This document shows, one piece after another, positions 25,641 through 38,259 of a stretch of DNA of 64,000 nucleotides. Position 1 is the first letter of the stretch. The number at the start of each line of letters is the position of its first letter. This stretch comes from Sipunculus nudus (Eukaryota; Annelida; Sipuncula; Golfingiida; Sipunculidae), in contig CM049316.1 in NCBI GenBank assembly GCA_026874595.1, positions 68,100,676 through 68,164,675 on the forward strand. The letters are read 5' to 3'. The position numbers and the translations under genes are program-made. The notes under the pieces were generated by a model. The model was not told the origin of the DNA, did no database searches, and saw only the letters and a program-made list of their open reading frames with translations.

Positions 25641-26530
25641 CATCGCCTTAGACCGAACTTTCATGGCCTTCTCCCCGTCAGTTCATATCAAACAAAATGT
25701 TTGATCGATACCGAGAAAAAGTGATTATACATATCATTCTCATGATTTGGTTATCATGATAAGCTTACATGCAGATCATGGACATATGTACTGGATTGTT
25801 TTTTGAGTGTTACCTCAACTCTCCATCAAATTTCATTGAAATTCCTGAATCTTTTTCAGTAAAAGATATACCATCCAAATAACCAACCTAAAATAAACCA
25901 TAAACATAATAATTAACGGCGGAATTAAAATGAAATTTGTGTCCCCGCGATGTAAATCCGGTCGTCTCACACATCGATGCATCGATGACCCGATATATTG
26001 AACCAAATACATTCCCTTGTTGTGTAACTCGTACTGTAAGAAAGGACTTATAGTATCGTCAACTTTCCTTTTTTTGTATTAATAAGGTTTTATACATGAT
26101 TTGCATCATATGGAATCCTTTATAAGTGCTGCCATGTTTAAATGTTGGTTTGAGGATTTTAAAATTGAAAGCAAAAGTTATTTTTTTATAAGAAATGAAT
26201 ATAAGAGATATATTCGAGATATATGTAGCTTTAAATTTTAAACCAACGAGTGTATGTTCTTTTAAAAATGACATCAGCCTAAAATACGCGTTTATAAATA
26301 TCACCAAATATAATGTCATGTTGTAATCTTGATTGTTTTATTTAAAAAGTCATGATGATTTAATGAATAGTCAGTGAGCGTGAACGTATTTGAAGTCCTA
26401 TAATACTGATTAACATTATGCTCTAAATTCGGCATTAGTTTAAAACAAAAATTTAAGCAAATATGAAATCTGTAAACTTTTGAAAACTAATCAATATTTG
26501 TGCATGGACTTAATTCCAGTATACCCCGCT

Positions 26531-26586
<56 letters not shown>

Positions 26587-26646
26587 TAGGCGATAAATAA
26601 TAAAGAAGGCTTGTAAAGCCGTCCTTACAATGATAAACATGTTCTT

Positions 26647-26694
<48 letters not shown>

Positions 26695-27253
26695 GATATC
26701 CTGAATGTCATAAACTATATATTATAACAATTTTTATATTCATGCACATTTCACATTTCCGTTTTGTATAAAGCTATATATACTAAACGTATATTTGGGG
26801 AAACTGGTTAGGTTAAATGGATTGAAACACGGATTACCCAAGACCAATTGTAACAAATATATTAAGTAAATATAGTGAAAATTAAATTATTGTTTTTACC
26901 AGATAAATTATACATATATATATATATTTATATATATATATATGTTTTCCTGCTTTATGTAGGTCAGAAGAGACGCGAACTAAAGTTTTTTTTTTCTTCA
27001 GAAACGAATGTGTATTCGGATGAAACATTGAAGCAATGATATGAAAATGTATTTAACTTATATATATAAAGGCCAGTTTATATGCATGGCTTATATAGAA
27101 AAATACTTACCATGCAGAGGAAAATATGGAATTTCCACTTTTTCCATACCTCCCTATATTTCCCATTTTTTCATATAATTGAATTAAGTTTAATTAATAT
27201 TGCTGTATGTGAAGTAGTTTACAGAGTGATGTATACATGTGTATGTGTGCACA
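25641..27253. other. AT-rich intergenic DNA
   Basis: Repeat-like CCATCAAATTTCATTGAAAT at about 25822. (AT)n arrays at 26533-26582, 26651-26692 and around 26913-26943. Minus-strand frame 26059-26319 has no known similarity. Confidence 0.5.
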
Positions 27254-27259
27254 TGTGTA

Positions 27260-27315
<56 letters not shown>
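27254..27315. repeat. Composite microsatellite (TG)n(AG)n
   Basis: TG run followed by about 20 AG units. Confidence 0.95.
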
Positions 27316-27318
<3 letters not shown>

Positions 27319-27585
27319 TGGTAAAATTGAACTAAAATCCCTCTTAAAACACCTATAAAGAGACATACACTAACTTCTATTTAACGTTCAGTATTTACAG
27401 GTTAACACTTTTATAATTAATTGTTAATATAAATATACACATAAAAGCAAAGTTAGACCTATATAAATATAGAATAAAAAAAGGCTGTTATGGCATTGGT
27501 AATTTTATATTTTACACACCACTAATTTCATTTGACTGCATGGAGACACCCGGCTGAGAAAATCTTGAATTCTTGATTAAAACTG

Positions 27586-27657
27586 GGGCTCGTCCGGGAT
27601 TCGAACCCGGGACCTCGCGCACCCGAAGCGCGAATCATACCCCTAGACCAACGAGCC
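27586..27657 (-). tRNA. tRNA-Pro (anticodon CGG)
   Basis: 72-nt tRNA. Acceptor stem GGCTCGT/ACGAGCC, D arm with TGGTCTAGGGGTATGA (box A), anticodon stem CGCGC/GCGCG around TTCGGGT giving anticodon CGG, and T arm GGGTTCGAATCCC (box B). Discriminator base C, as is normal for tRNA-Pro. A TTTT terminator follows on the minus strand (CCAGTTTTAATC). Confidence 0.97.
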
Positions 27658-27960
27658 AACATGTACACTCGTACAAATAAGTGGTACGGGTTTCACATAC
27701 ACATTTGGTTTGGTCCAATGGTTGTGACAACTCTGTCACGCTGCGTGTACACGTTCATTTAGATATATATAGGCCAAGCAAACGTACTCAAACTCGCATA
27801 ATAATTATACATGATGGTGTATATGTGACCGTGCAATATACATATCGCTGCATTTTTCTGCTGGTTAAAACAAGTTCATTTCCCGGCAGAAGTGTTGTTT
27901 TTTCTGTTCTTTTTATTTATATTTTCAATTTATTATGTGGTAACTGCAAGTGTATATAGC
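27658..27960. other. Flank of tRNA-Pro
   Basis: No feature beyond short unsupported frames. Confidence 0.4.
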
Positions 27961-27984
27961 ATATATATATATGCTCAAATACAG

Positions 27985-28019
<35 letters not shown>

Positions 28020-28053
28020 GTGTGTAATGTTTATACAGCAGTATATAGCCAGC

Positions 28054-28100
<47 letters not shown>

Positions 28101-28127
28101 CATATATATATGTATATATATATATAT
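27961..28127. repeat. (AT)n and (TC)n(TA)n microsatellites
   Basis: AT-rich run to 28019, TC run 28053-28080, TA run 28081-28127. Confidence 0.93.
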
Positions 28128-30147
28128 TATAAATCTCGATGAACACTATCTCCTATACCATTATAAATGCAATCATCCAATGACAGCACGACTTTATCTT
28201 TTATACTGGTCCCAAACTTTTATGTACAAACGCGAACAGGTGTCAGATGTCAGTACGCCAACTTTTAAAGGGCGATCCAGGTGTGAAGGAAAATAAATAA
28301 TTGTCGGCGGGGGGGGGGGGGGGTGCAGAAGACCATGTCTACCAAGAAGTATAAAAGCTCACATCAGGGTATAGGCATCAGTTAGAGAGTATATATGTGT
28401 ATATAGGAACACATTTGGGGTGACTTATATTGTATATAGGCTTATATATAAGTAAAGAACAAAAAAATTTTAGTAATTATAATAATATTGTACTTTTGGC
28501 CTAATATCATGAAACCTTATCTGATTATAAATATAGTTTGAATCCTCAACTGCAAATGTCTGCTTTTGGTCAGATATTCTGATGGTCACCATAATGTATA
28601 AATTTGTTCAAATCTTGGGGGTGGGGGGTGGCAGAATGATATTTTTCCCCTTGATTCCTTCATATTTATATTGATGAGGCGAATGCCCCCTATTATTATT
28701 ATTATTATTATTCATATATTTATAATATATACGGAATAACAATGACTGCAGAAACAAGTTAAACCCCGGTTAATAAAATGCATCTGCCCTATAAAATAAG
28801 AACCGATGAATAATGTTAAGTCAAAACTGTAAAAAATTAAAAAGCACTACAACTAATCCCAGATTACTGTTACATCAATAAATCCCAATGGAGCCCCCAG
28901 CGGGCTACATTTCTCGACTGTTGCTCGTTTTACATTACCTAGAACACAGGTCGGGCGTTCCACGCACGCACCGGCCGCAACACCTAACGCACGGTTTATT
29001 TGTTTTGGACAAGCCGCACCGACCCAAGTATCTGTTTCTGTTACACGACCCTCACTGTAGCTCATCAGTAAACACGCCCACCTTGAAGTCAGCCAGTCAA
29101 TACACCCCTCCTGCTAATATTTAATACTCAAGTTACCTTTACAGAGAGGTCGTCTTATATTTTCTCAGAATTTTGAGAAATATTTACATTTGTTAATTCT
29201 TAACAGACATTTTGCATTTGTTTTTATACAATGGCAATCGTTTAATAATATGAAAGTTCGTATGGTTGCTGTTTCTTAATTCATTAGTAGTCTTCATAAC
29301 TTTCAGTAGGTGAATCCATCTCTCAAAGGGGTTGGGTGGGGAGGTTTGGATTTCAATCTAATGTTATATTACCATGATTTTATTGCACTATAACACAGCA
29401 TAATATAGAATATGTTTCAACGTTATGCAAACGTACCCACACACACACACACACATTTATATATATAAGAATGAAGGTTGAAAGACAGAAAGGAGGAAAG
29501 AACTGCACGTATAAAGTTTTCTAATGTATTTTTCAGCTTTGTTTAACCTTTTTTGTATCTAAATCAAGTCCTGGTTTTCAACGAGAATTACAAAACACTT
29601 AAACAACGATATTTATATATTGTTAAGGACCAATTTTATATACAATACACTTTGTCAGCGAAAGATGTCAAAAGAACTACATGATATACATACAGGCAAC
29701 TTGATTCCGTAATTCGATAATAAACAAAACCAATTCTTTCCTCGAAGTTTATTTCAGAATCTATTAACAGGTCACACAGAGTCATCTTATGTAACCGTAT
29801 ATACATCGTAGCACTTTCATGTAACAAATCAAAGTTTTGAAGAGCCACGTGGACAAACTCAACATGTGCAAGATACAGGGCATACACACTGTATAACAGG
29901 TGATATACAAGGAATGCTAAGTACCAATATTTACTCCTATAAATAAGCGACCTTTGATATCGTTACACAAATCATCGTAACTGGTTGTCCATACATTAAA
30001 CGGACAAGACAAGATTTAGTTAGTGATCTCATTAACGAAAACAGAAAGGGGGTAATACATCATGTGTGTTACGTCATTATTAGTGGGGCTGTCATGACGT
30101 TTGTTGGTAAAGGTCATTAGGTGCGGGCCATGTGGTCCTGCCCTGTG
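28128..30147. other. Intergenic DNA
   Basis: G run near 28309-28323. 28880-29120 is GC-richer and unique-looking. (CA)n at 29440-29455. The minus-strand frame at 29636-29887 matches nothing I know. Confidence 0.5.
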
Positions 30148-30287
30148 AAATGAACATCAAGGCAGATGAGCCGCTAAATGACAAGTGGTCTCGCGCCTGT
30201 CTGCCAGATGTGACTTCACAGAAAGTGACCGGCGTCCCATTTATATACTTAATCTGTTCTGTTGACATACCCGCACCGGGTCGTATA
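30148..30287 (+). repeat. Inverted repeat pair, copy 1
   Basis: About 140 bp matching 35402-35549 on the opposite strand at high identity by eye. Shared blocks include GCAGATGAGCCGCTAAATG, GGTCTCGCGCCTGTCTGCCA, GTGACTTCACAGAAAGTGAC, CGGCGTCCCATTTATATACTT and ATACCCGCACCGGG. No coding frame is shared in full. Confidence 0.85.
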
Positions 30288-30355
30288 TGCATGGAGTCTT
30301 CTTTGAGCCTATAAGGATTTATGGGAGAAAATACATTTTTGGTGATATATAGATA

Positions 30356-30670
30356 GTTCTATTCTATTCTATTCTATTCTATTCTATTCTATTCTATTCT
30401 ATTCTATTCTATTCAATTCTATTCTTTTCTATTCTTTTCTATTCTATTCTATTATATTATATTATATTCCTTTCTATTGTACTCTATTCTACTCTATAAT
30501 ATTCCATTCTATTCCATTCTATTCTATTCTATATTCTATTCTATTCTATTCTATTCTTTTCTGTTCTACTATATACTATTCTGTACTATTCTATTCTATT
30601 CTATTCTATTCTCTTTTCTCTTATTCTATCCTATTCTATTCTATTTTATTCTATTCCTTTTTTAATCTTA
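30356..30670. repeat. (ATTCT)n pentanucleotide array
   Basis: About 315 bp; the first 60 bases are perfect, the remainder is interrupted by CTTTT and ATATT variants. Confidence 0.95.
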
Positions 30671-32081
30671 TATATCAATTACCTTTGTAGGCTATATATA
30701 TATAGGATAGGCTCTTGTATATTCTGTCCCATGCAGGATATCCTAAGCCGTGATACAATCTATAAGCTATATGCATGCTATATATAGTCTGGCCAAATCT
30801 ATTGGTTATAACTTTTTTCGATGTCATATATTATATTATAATATATCTTATATATATTTTATTGGGGTTTTTTCCCCACGTTATTTTAAAGACTTTATCG
30901 TTCTCTGCTGAGACTGTTGATATATAAAATTGCAATATACATTCAAAGAAATGAACATGCATTCATGGGATAACTGTAATAACTCGATATCTTTAATTTC
31001 TTTCGTCAACACGAAACCATAAAAAAGTACAATGTTTGATTTAGTCTTTCATCGACAGAATTTCCAAGGTGGGTTGGAATTTAGTACCAACCCGAAAAGT
31101 ATCGCACATTTAGCCCCCGCGGTTAGAACATTTGAACCGGAATGGTCGCGGCTACATAATATAAACTAAACACTTGGGACAGGTGCCGTGTGTGTGGTGC
31201 CCGCATTCTCTTACATAAAAACTTATCAATGGGGGAAATCTTCTACAAGTATGACGGAAAAGCACACAACTTGCTCACGCCCGCTTTCGCAAGAGCCATC
31301 TGTGCAAAGTTTAACCATGTGCAATCTGAAGACTGAATTGTTTACCTTGTGGCCGCTACCTGCAGCGCGTGGCTTGGAAACACCTGTCTTGTATATTTCA
31401 CCTTGCCGATTACATTTCACTGAATGGCGCCCGGGTCTGAAATTGATCAGCATGTCAATTTCAAATTCAAATACCTATAGACGGCTGACTGGACCCTAAT
31501 TGGTCTGCGGCCAGTAACAAGGGGTACCTACTAATTTAAGTATAGAGATGCTACTCGCGGTTATTATCAGTTGTAGAGTTCAGTAGATTCGCACCATCAC
31601 TTTTGAATGGGAGGAACCGCAGAGACCGACAGGCAGTGAAATAAACATTCGACCCGCACTTAATTGTCATCTTCTCGACATAACCGTTCATTATGTCTCA
31701 CGTGTTGGGGTCAATTTTGAACAAGGTGTAAGGAAAAGCCTTAAGGCGAGCATCCCTATATAGCGTGCACGAAAATAATTAATGTTACGTTTCCCTCTGG
31801 GATAAGTCCGGCAGATTTTAAATAATTATCTCGATTCGTTCGCGCTCCCCGAGGAATATTGACACCATATAGACCCATGCATGCACGCAAATGTATGTGC
31901 ACATATCAAGCATGGATTAATGAACTTAAGTAACCATTTAAATATATACCATTGCAAAAAATTATAATTTAGATAACACAGTTTTTGTATATAGTCCATG
32001 CAGTTGATAGCAGTAACCCATACAACATATATACAGGTGACAATATATATACTAAATATATAGTATAACAAGGCATTCTGC

Positions 32082-32082
<1 letters not shown>
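30671..32082. other. Intergenic DNA with a GC-richer block
   Basis: 31060-31640 is of balanced composition with one CAGGTG at 31180-31185 and no simple repeats; frames of about 100 codons there look non-coding. The rest is AT-rich. Confidence 0.45.

Positions 32083-32129
<47 letters not shown>
32083..32129. repeat. (AT)n microsatellite
   Basis: About 23 AT units, directly beside the palindrome at 32128. Confidence 0.95.
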
Positions 32130-32132
<3 letters not shown>

Positions 32133-32162
32133 GATTGCATGTATATATATGTGTGCGTCTTC

Positions 32163-32198
<36 letters not shown>

Positions 32199-32233
32199 GA
32201 AGACGCACACATATATATACATGCAATCTGCAT
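32128..32233. repeat. Perfect 106-bp palindrome
   Basis: Left arm starts ATGCAGATTGCATGTATATA and passes through GTGTGCGTCTTCCGA; the right arm is its exact reverse complement, with an (AT)n centre at 32180/32181. No mismatch found by eye. Confidence 0.93.
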
Positions 32234-32852
32234 TTCTGAAGTCATGACATATCGAACTAGACCTCCCCCAACCACGACTTCATTGTCCCCGCATGTTCAC
32301 CGGGGGAGGTCCAATAAAGATCTGGAAAGCCGTGATCCGACACGTTATTATCCCACAATCACTACTTAATGACAATGGTATTACCCGTCTATGTGTCTCT
32401 CCGCAGATTTAAATAGACCCGATTCATGCCCTGTCACCCCGCTTTGTGGGTCAGATTGACAGTTAACGCCGGTATGTGTATATATTCAGTTTGAGGCGAC
32501 GCGTTGAAGATGGGGGAGCGAGGATTCTGAAATCTGGGGATATCACTCATTAAATGTTATTGATTGGCACCATGCAGGTATCCATGTTTATGACGTCAAG
32601 AAAATTCATGAGTATGATGTGTAAACGCTTATATTAACAAGATGTTTTCGCACTGCTCTCTCTCTCTCTCTTGTCCTGCATCTATTCTTCTATACTGTCT
32701 GTCTGTCTGTATGTCACATTTTCGCATTTACACATGCCATGTTTTATAAACACGGTCACAACAAAATTTATATTTGAAAGTTTTTTTTCCTGTCCGACAC
32801 GTCCGTTAGTTTCTGTCAAATGATAAAGGCATAATAAATCTGTCACAATATA

Positions 32853-32925
<73 letters not shown>

Positions 32926-33240
32926 CCACATGACATTCCCATATATACCAACACACATATATATATATAAATATATGTGTATGTGTATGTGTGTGTCTAT
33001 ATATATAAATATATATATATATAAATTTATGTTTATGTTTTTGAATAAATGTTATCGTTCAAATTGGTATAAAAAAGCAAAATGACTATATAATTGTCTT
33101 ATTTATATTCCGAGGGTCACAAACGGTTGATATATATTCTAAACTTCAGTTTTAAACATATAATAAACGCGTCACCTGTCACATTTCAGTTTATAATATG
33201 GTGGAAAAAATGGTAGCAATAAACCTGTCCATCGCCTAAA
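32234..33240. other. Intergenic DNA with AT and CT arrays
   Basis: 32240-32530 is GC-richer. (TC)n at 32656-32671 and a long (AT)n at 32849-32920 followed by TG/TA-rich sequence to about 33030. No gene seen. Confidence 0.5.
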
Positions 33241-33660
33241 CTGATATTCCCATCAACGCTTGTAGTCATCCCATGCACGTGCTGTTATGCAATCCGTCAC
33301 ACATTTCTACAACTCTCGCCAATAGTAACGGTCGTAAACCTGTGAGTAAACACCCCGCCACGTTTCCTAATTTACAAAGCCCTCCCCCTAATATTACATG
33401 TGCCCCTTTTCAACCACCGTTAGACGTTAGAGTGATTTGGACGCGTGAGATATGCATTGGCAATAAGTCTTTTTAAACGGCAGGTGCGGTCGTCAAATTG
33501 CCCCCTTGATTACGTCACTGTTGTCAATTTCCATCAAGCTAAAGCGGTGATGGGCTAATTTAAATTGTGGCGTCCACCGGAACTGGCGAATGCGTGCCAT
33601 AATACAAATCCACCTGCCCTAAATCGCCCACCGTTATACGCAAACCGCAATAAAGATTTA
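33241..33660. promoter_or_regulatory. GC-richer unique block, possible regulatory element
   Basis: About 420 bp free of simple repeats, with CAGGTG at 33481-33486 and CACCTG at 33611-33616, TTACGTCA near 33515 and CTAATTTAAATT near 33556. No coding frame of note. Assignment is inference. Confidence 0.25.
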
Positions 33661-33745
33661 ACCTGTTCTTTTGTGAATTATTTAAATGCATGTCCCTTAA
33701 TTCATCAACTAAAAAAAGCATGTTGTTAAAAATAAGCGTGCATTA

Positions 33746-33748
<3 letters not shown>

Positions 33749-33795
<47 letters not shown>

Positions 33796-33805
33796 GCACA
33801 CACAA

Positions 33806-33860
<55 letters not shown>

Positions 33861-33882
33861 AAGAGAAAGAGAGAGAGAGAGA
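33749..33882. repeat. Composite microsatellite (TA)n(CA)n(TA)n(GA)n
   Basis: TA to 33791, CA-type to 33821, TA to 33841, then GA to 33882. Confidence 0.95.
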
Positions 33883-35401
33883 AATGCAGTCGTATACACA
33901 GAAAAGAGTAAACTAACGTGGAAAACCTTCCCCTCATTAAATAGATAGTAGAATGTTTTGGGCATATATCATGAACTCTTCTTACATATACAACTTGTCA
34001 TTTTCTGTTTTCTTCTGACATTTCAGTATTTCTAAATAAGAAATAAGACATTAAATTTTATATTATTTTATCACTTATTATAGTTAAAGAGTATATTTAT
34101 AAAAAAAAAGATTAATTTCCATTGGCTCACATTTTCTGAGGTTTAGTTTTTGTTGTAACATGCATGCACTCAATTTAGTTATAACTAAAGTATAATCTCC
34201 ATGGCTCAGATGGTGGCGATCGGCATTCTTAAGAGGTGGAGGAATTCGCCTCGACCGTGATAGACTTGCTGGTACAAGACCCTGAAAGGTTCCCTTTTTT
34301 TAGATCAGTTCATTTCAGTCATCTGATATTACAAGCGAACTTTATCCGTTGTCCTTCCGCCTAATCCTTCGTTAGCACGGCACAAATCGTAACCATTTGA
34401 CCCAGAAACTTCTAACTCAACATCCAGGGATGTCCTGGTGAAGTCTCCTTGGAAACCCGAAATTAGGTCAGCGTGACTTACAGATCTTGCGAGCTATGGG
34501 AATAAAACCTTTTGAGCACCCTGACAGACAGATTTTTCTGCGCGTTAAAGACTTTTGAACAAATATTTGATTTAAAAAATTTAATAATTCACCTCACCTG
34601 CATCCTTACGACTGCCAGCTTGGAAAAGCATTCCATCCAGTTCTTCAGAAAGCTCACTTAAGGTTATAAGTTGATTTTTAGATAAATTTCTTATATGTTT
34701 ATACGTTTGTGTATCGATCCGCGTTAGCTGGACACATATCGTAACCACTAGATATAGGTATATAGGTATAGGTTCTTGCTTAACACCAGGTGTTAACACT
34801 TAGTAAAATCTCCATGTAACTAGGTCACCCTAGCCTGTATTCTGCTACACAGGGGAAAAAAACATAAGAAGAATAGGGAATAATTGAAAACATAATTCAA
34901 CTATATAAATATTCAATCCCACGAATGCAGGTCTCCACCATGTGGGCGGTCCATTATGTGGACTATACTTCCCAACCCGAGTTTTAATTCACGCATTGGC
35001 CCATGTTCCCGCGTATTCGGTCGGGTAAATGTGACTGCACATTTGTGAATATTCCTTGACGTCCTGCCCTGGTGAGGAATTAGTCTGATCCACACTAAAA
35101 TCTAATCGACTGATCCATTCCCGAGTTGCCCTACACATTTCAGGGTATTTCGTTCAGGATTAATTGGATGAGCTGTCTTGTGAACAAACGCACAAACAAG
35201 AACGTGAGTGAAAGCATACACCCTCCTGGCAGAGGCAATGATACAGAGTAGACTGGATCTAAAGAATGAAGTATAAAATATATCAGAAAACATGCAGAAT
35301 ACAATACAAAAAATGTGTTATGTTAAAATACAACAGGATCTTTTATTCACAATTATTCTAATTTCTTCAATAAATCCTTATATGTTCATCGACAGTCGGG
35401 G
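33883..35401. other. Intergenic DNA
   Basis: 34370-34460 and 34722-34815 share CGTTAGC, ATCGTAACCA and TCTCC-ATG-like words in direct order, a weak old duplication. 34915-35240 is GC-richer. No gene recognised. Confidence 0.45.
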
Positions 35402-35549
35402 TATACAAGGCCCGGTGCGGGTATCTCAGCAGAACAGATGAAGTATATAAATGGGACGCCGGTCACTTTCTGTGAAGTCACATATGGCAGACAGGCGCGA
35501 GACCACTAAATTGCCATTTAGCGGCTCATCTGCTTTGATATTCATTTTA
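35402..35549 (-). repeat. Inverted repeat pair, copy 2
   Basis: Partner of 30148-30287 in opposite orientation, with a small insertion (CAATTTAGT region) and scattered substitutions. Flanking sequences differ. Confidence 0.85.
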
Positions 35550-35638
35550 CCTTAATCGGGTCCATGCACACACACACACACACATGTGCACGCTCCTTAT
35601 CTTCATTCTCTCCTCCCTAGCTCTCAAACACATAAATA

Positions 35639-36604
35639 CAGTGAAAACTTGACTAACGGACACCTCACTAAGGCGGACAGCTGGCTATTACGGACAAGGT
35701 AGTAAGTCCCTTCAAAATTCCCTATATGTTATGTATAAGCAGAACCTCTGTATGGCGGACACCTCACTACTGCGGACAACGGACAGCAGATTTCAACTCA
35801 AACCAACATTCTACGAGTAAATGAACCTGACAAATGCGGGCACGATACGCCAGCTCCGGCGGACACTGATCACTCGCCCCGGGCAACATCAAAGACCACC
35901 GGTACTGTTGCTGTTCCCGGGACTGGAACACAAAGGATTATGCAATCCCCAGTTGTTACCTTTATGCGTGTCCGTGCTCATGTCACGGTGTGATATGCTA
36001 ATAAGTTAAACACAGCAAATACGAAGCGTTAAACATCGTGTCACTTTATTCCACGGTTGATCATTCAAACGTTGCGAAGCTGCATATTTTTCGCTCGACC
36101 GCGGGGTCAATAAATTTATTAAACGGCTACCGATTTCCCATGCGTTCTTGATCTCACCACACAATATCTAACTATAAAATTAGCCACTTTGGTATAGCAG
36201 GCTGTTTGATTTTAATTTATCGGTTTTGCTCAGTACATCTCAAACTAAGAATGTCAAGCTTATTTGACTATATGATTCAGCGATAAAGAGCTAGCGTACG
36301 CGAGTATATGAACATTGTTTTTACGGATGTCTTCATCGACTTTTCTCCTTATATTGTTCACTACTTGAGATAAGTAAAAATAATCACAGTTTGTATATGA
36401 ATATTGAATGCATGATGTGTGCATATCTTGTACATATACATGAAATCTGATATAATACAATAAACACGTTCTTGCAGCTGTTCGTTGTCTTTATTTATAA
36501 TCCCTCAGTTATCAACCAAGATGAACCTGCCTAATAAGGACACCTCACTATTAAGGACAAAATGATTGAGTCCCTTGCCTGTCCGCTTTAGACAGGTTTC
36601 ACTG
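35639..36604. mobile_element. Tigger/pogo-like terminal modules, possible non-autonomous element
   Basis: Left end CAGTGAAAACTTGACTAACG and right end, read on the minus strand, CAGTGAAACCTGTCTAAAGC are imperfect inverted repeats. GGACACCTCACTA occurs at 35658, 35757 and 36538 in one orientation, and AACCT-GGACA modules start near 35639, 35740, 35818 and 36521. This matches the ends of Tigger-type DNA transposons common in invertebrates. No transposase is present. It may be one 966-bp element or a set of nested fragments; the flanking TA duplication is not intact. Confidence 0.5.
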
Positions 36605-36688
36605 CATAAGCATATATTTTACATACACGTATTATAAATGCCATATTAGTAATATTAAAAGATATATACATATATATATATACATATT

Positions 36689-36723
<35 letters not shown>

Positions 36724-36732
36724 CTACATATT

Positions 36733-36786
<54 letters not shown>

Positions 36787-36962
36787 CACTGATGTCTATA
36801 TCTTTTTTGGTTTAAGCAACATTTATTGCAACGGGATATATATGAAAAAACAGGGCCAAGCCCTATATTCATTCTTCTCCTCAAGATGAAAATATATCAT
36901 ATTTTCGTATATATATACAAAAAAAATACTTCTATTATATATATATAAATACATATAGAATT

Positions 36963-37029
<67 letters not shown>

Positions 37030-37379
37030 GCATGTTGCATGCCAATGGTTAGCTAACCAACTGTAAACTTATTTAGAACACGAATACATGCATAGAAAAA
37101 TCGGCTATATATTCATATACATCTCTCTACACATAACTGTAAACCGATTGAATATATATGAATATTATGAATTATCTGTTGTGATAGAATGAACTATGTA
37201 GTATAACGGATTTCCTTTTCTTTCAAGATTTAAGACCATTTGTCGGATGATTTTTATACAACAAAAATGTCGTAAATGTTTTATGTAGTGAAGGGAAATT
37301 TTATGCAAAACCACAACATTTGGTAGAAAGGTATAGAAATAAGACCCCAATAAAAGACTAGAACAAACGTATATAAATG

Positions 37380-37438
<59 letters not shown>

Positions 37439-37440
37439 GA
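36605..37440. other. AT-array-rich intergenic DNA
   Basis: Irregular (AT)n with TATTTATATATATATAAATA blocks at 36661-36786, (AT)n at 36961-37027 and 37380-37432. No gene seen. Confidence 0.6.
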
Positions 37441-38259
37441 GTATACCCCGATCTTGTTAGGTTTCTATAATTAAATCAAAAGTATACATATTTATGCATG
37501 CAGTTATAATGCCAATAATAAATATACGGCATTTGCAGCGTTAGCCATTACACCCCTGCATGCAGTTATTATATTATTACACTTCAATGACCCGTAAGTG
37601 CAAGGATCGTCACATCGAATATATACACTGACCATGCATGCACCTGTATAACTATACTATACATGTGTATATTAAGTGCCTGGTCAGTGTGTGGACTGCG
37701 ACTCCTTAGGTTAAAGGTCACTAAGTTGACAGAATAATTATAGGTGTTTATATCGTGTAAACTTGTGTCACATTCCTTTCCCATGTCAGTTTCATCTGCG
37801 CCGTCAAAGCAACTGTAGGGAATAGACATTTCAGAAGCATGTACATAAAATGATTGCATGTCTCTGGCCTTGACGGCCATTCTTGTTTCATCAAATAATT
37901 TTCAGCACACCTGTAAAATTACAGGTGCGAATAATTCATCTGTCAGTCAGACTTATACAAGCAGAGCTCAAATTATCACCTTTATTGGTCTGCGATCTTG
38001 GTGTCACAGTGAACTCTGCAACACATTTTCGCGTATATAGTTTATGTATAATATATATATATATATATATAATATATATATATAATGTCCGCTAAAAAAT
38101 GTACATGCAAATATATATATATATATAATATATATATTATATATGCATGTATACACATACACACACATATAAACGAATAAATACATGAAAAGAGAGACCT
38201 CACTCTGTAATAGGTGTATACATATGTATGTACATAGCCCCATGCATATACAGGTATGA
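37441..38259. other. Intergenic DNA upstream of tRNA-Lys
   Basis: 37580-38035 is GC-richer and holds the inverted E-box pair at 37908-37927. 38050-38140 is an irregular AT array. The minus-strand frame at 37584-37880 (98 residues) resembles no known family. Confidence 0.5.
37908..37927. promoter_or_regulatory. Inverted pair of CACCTG/CAGGTG E-boxes
   Basis: CACCTGTAAAATTACAGGTG, nine-base inverted arms around a two-base centre. Paired E-boxes of this sequence are the type bound by Snail and ZEB repressors. Function is inferred only. Confidence 0.3.
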
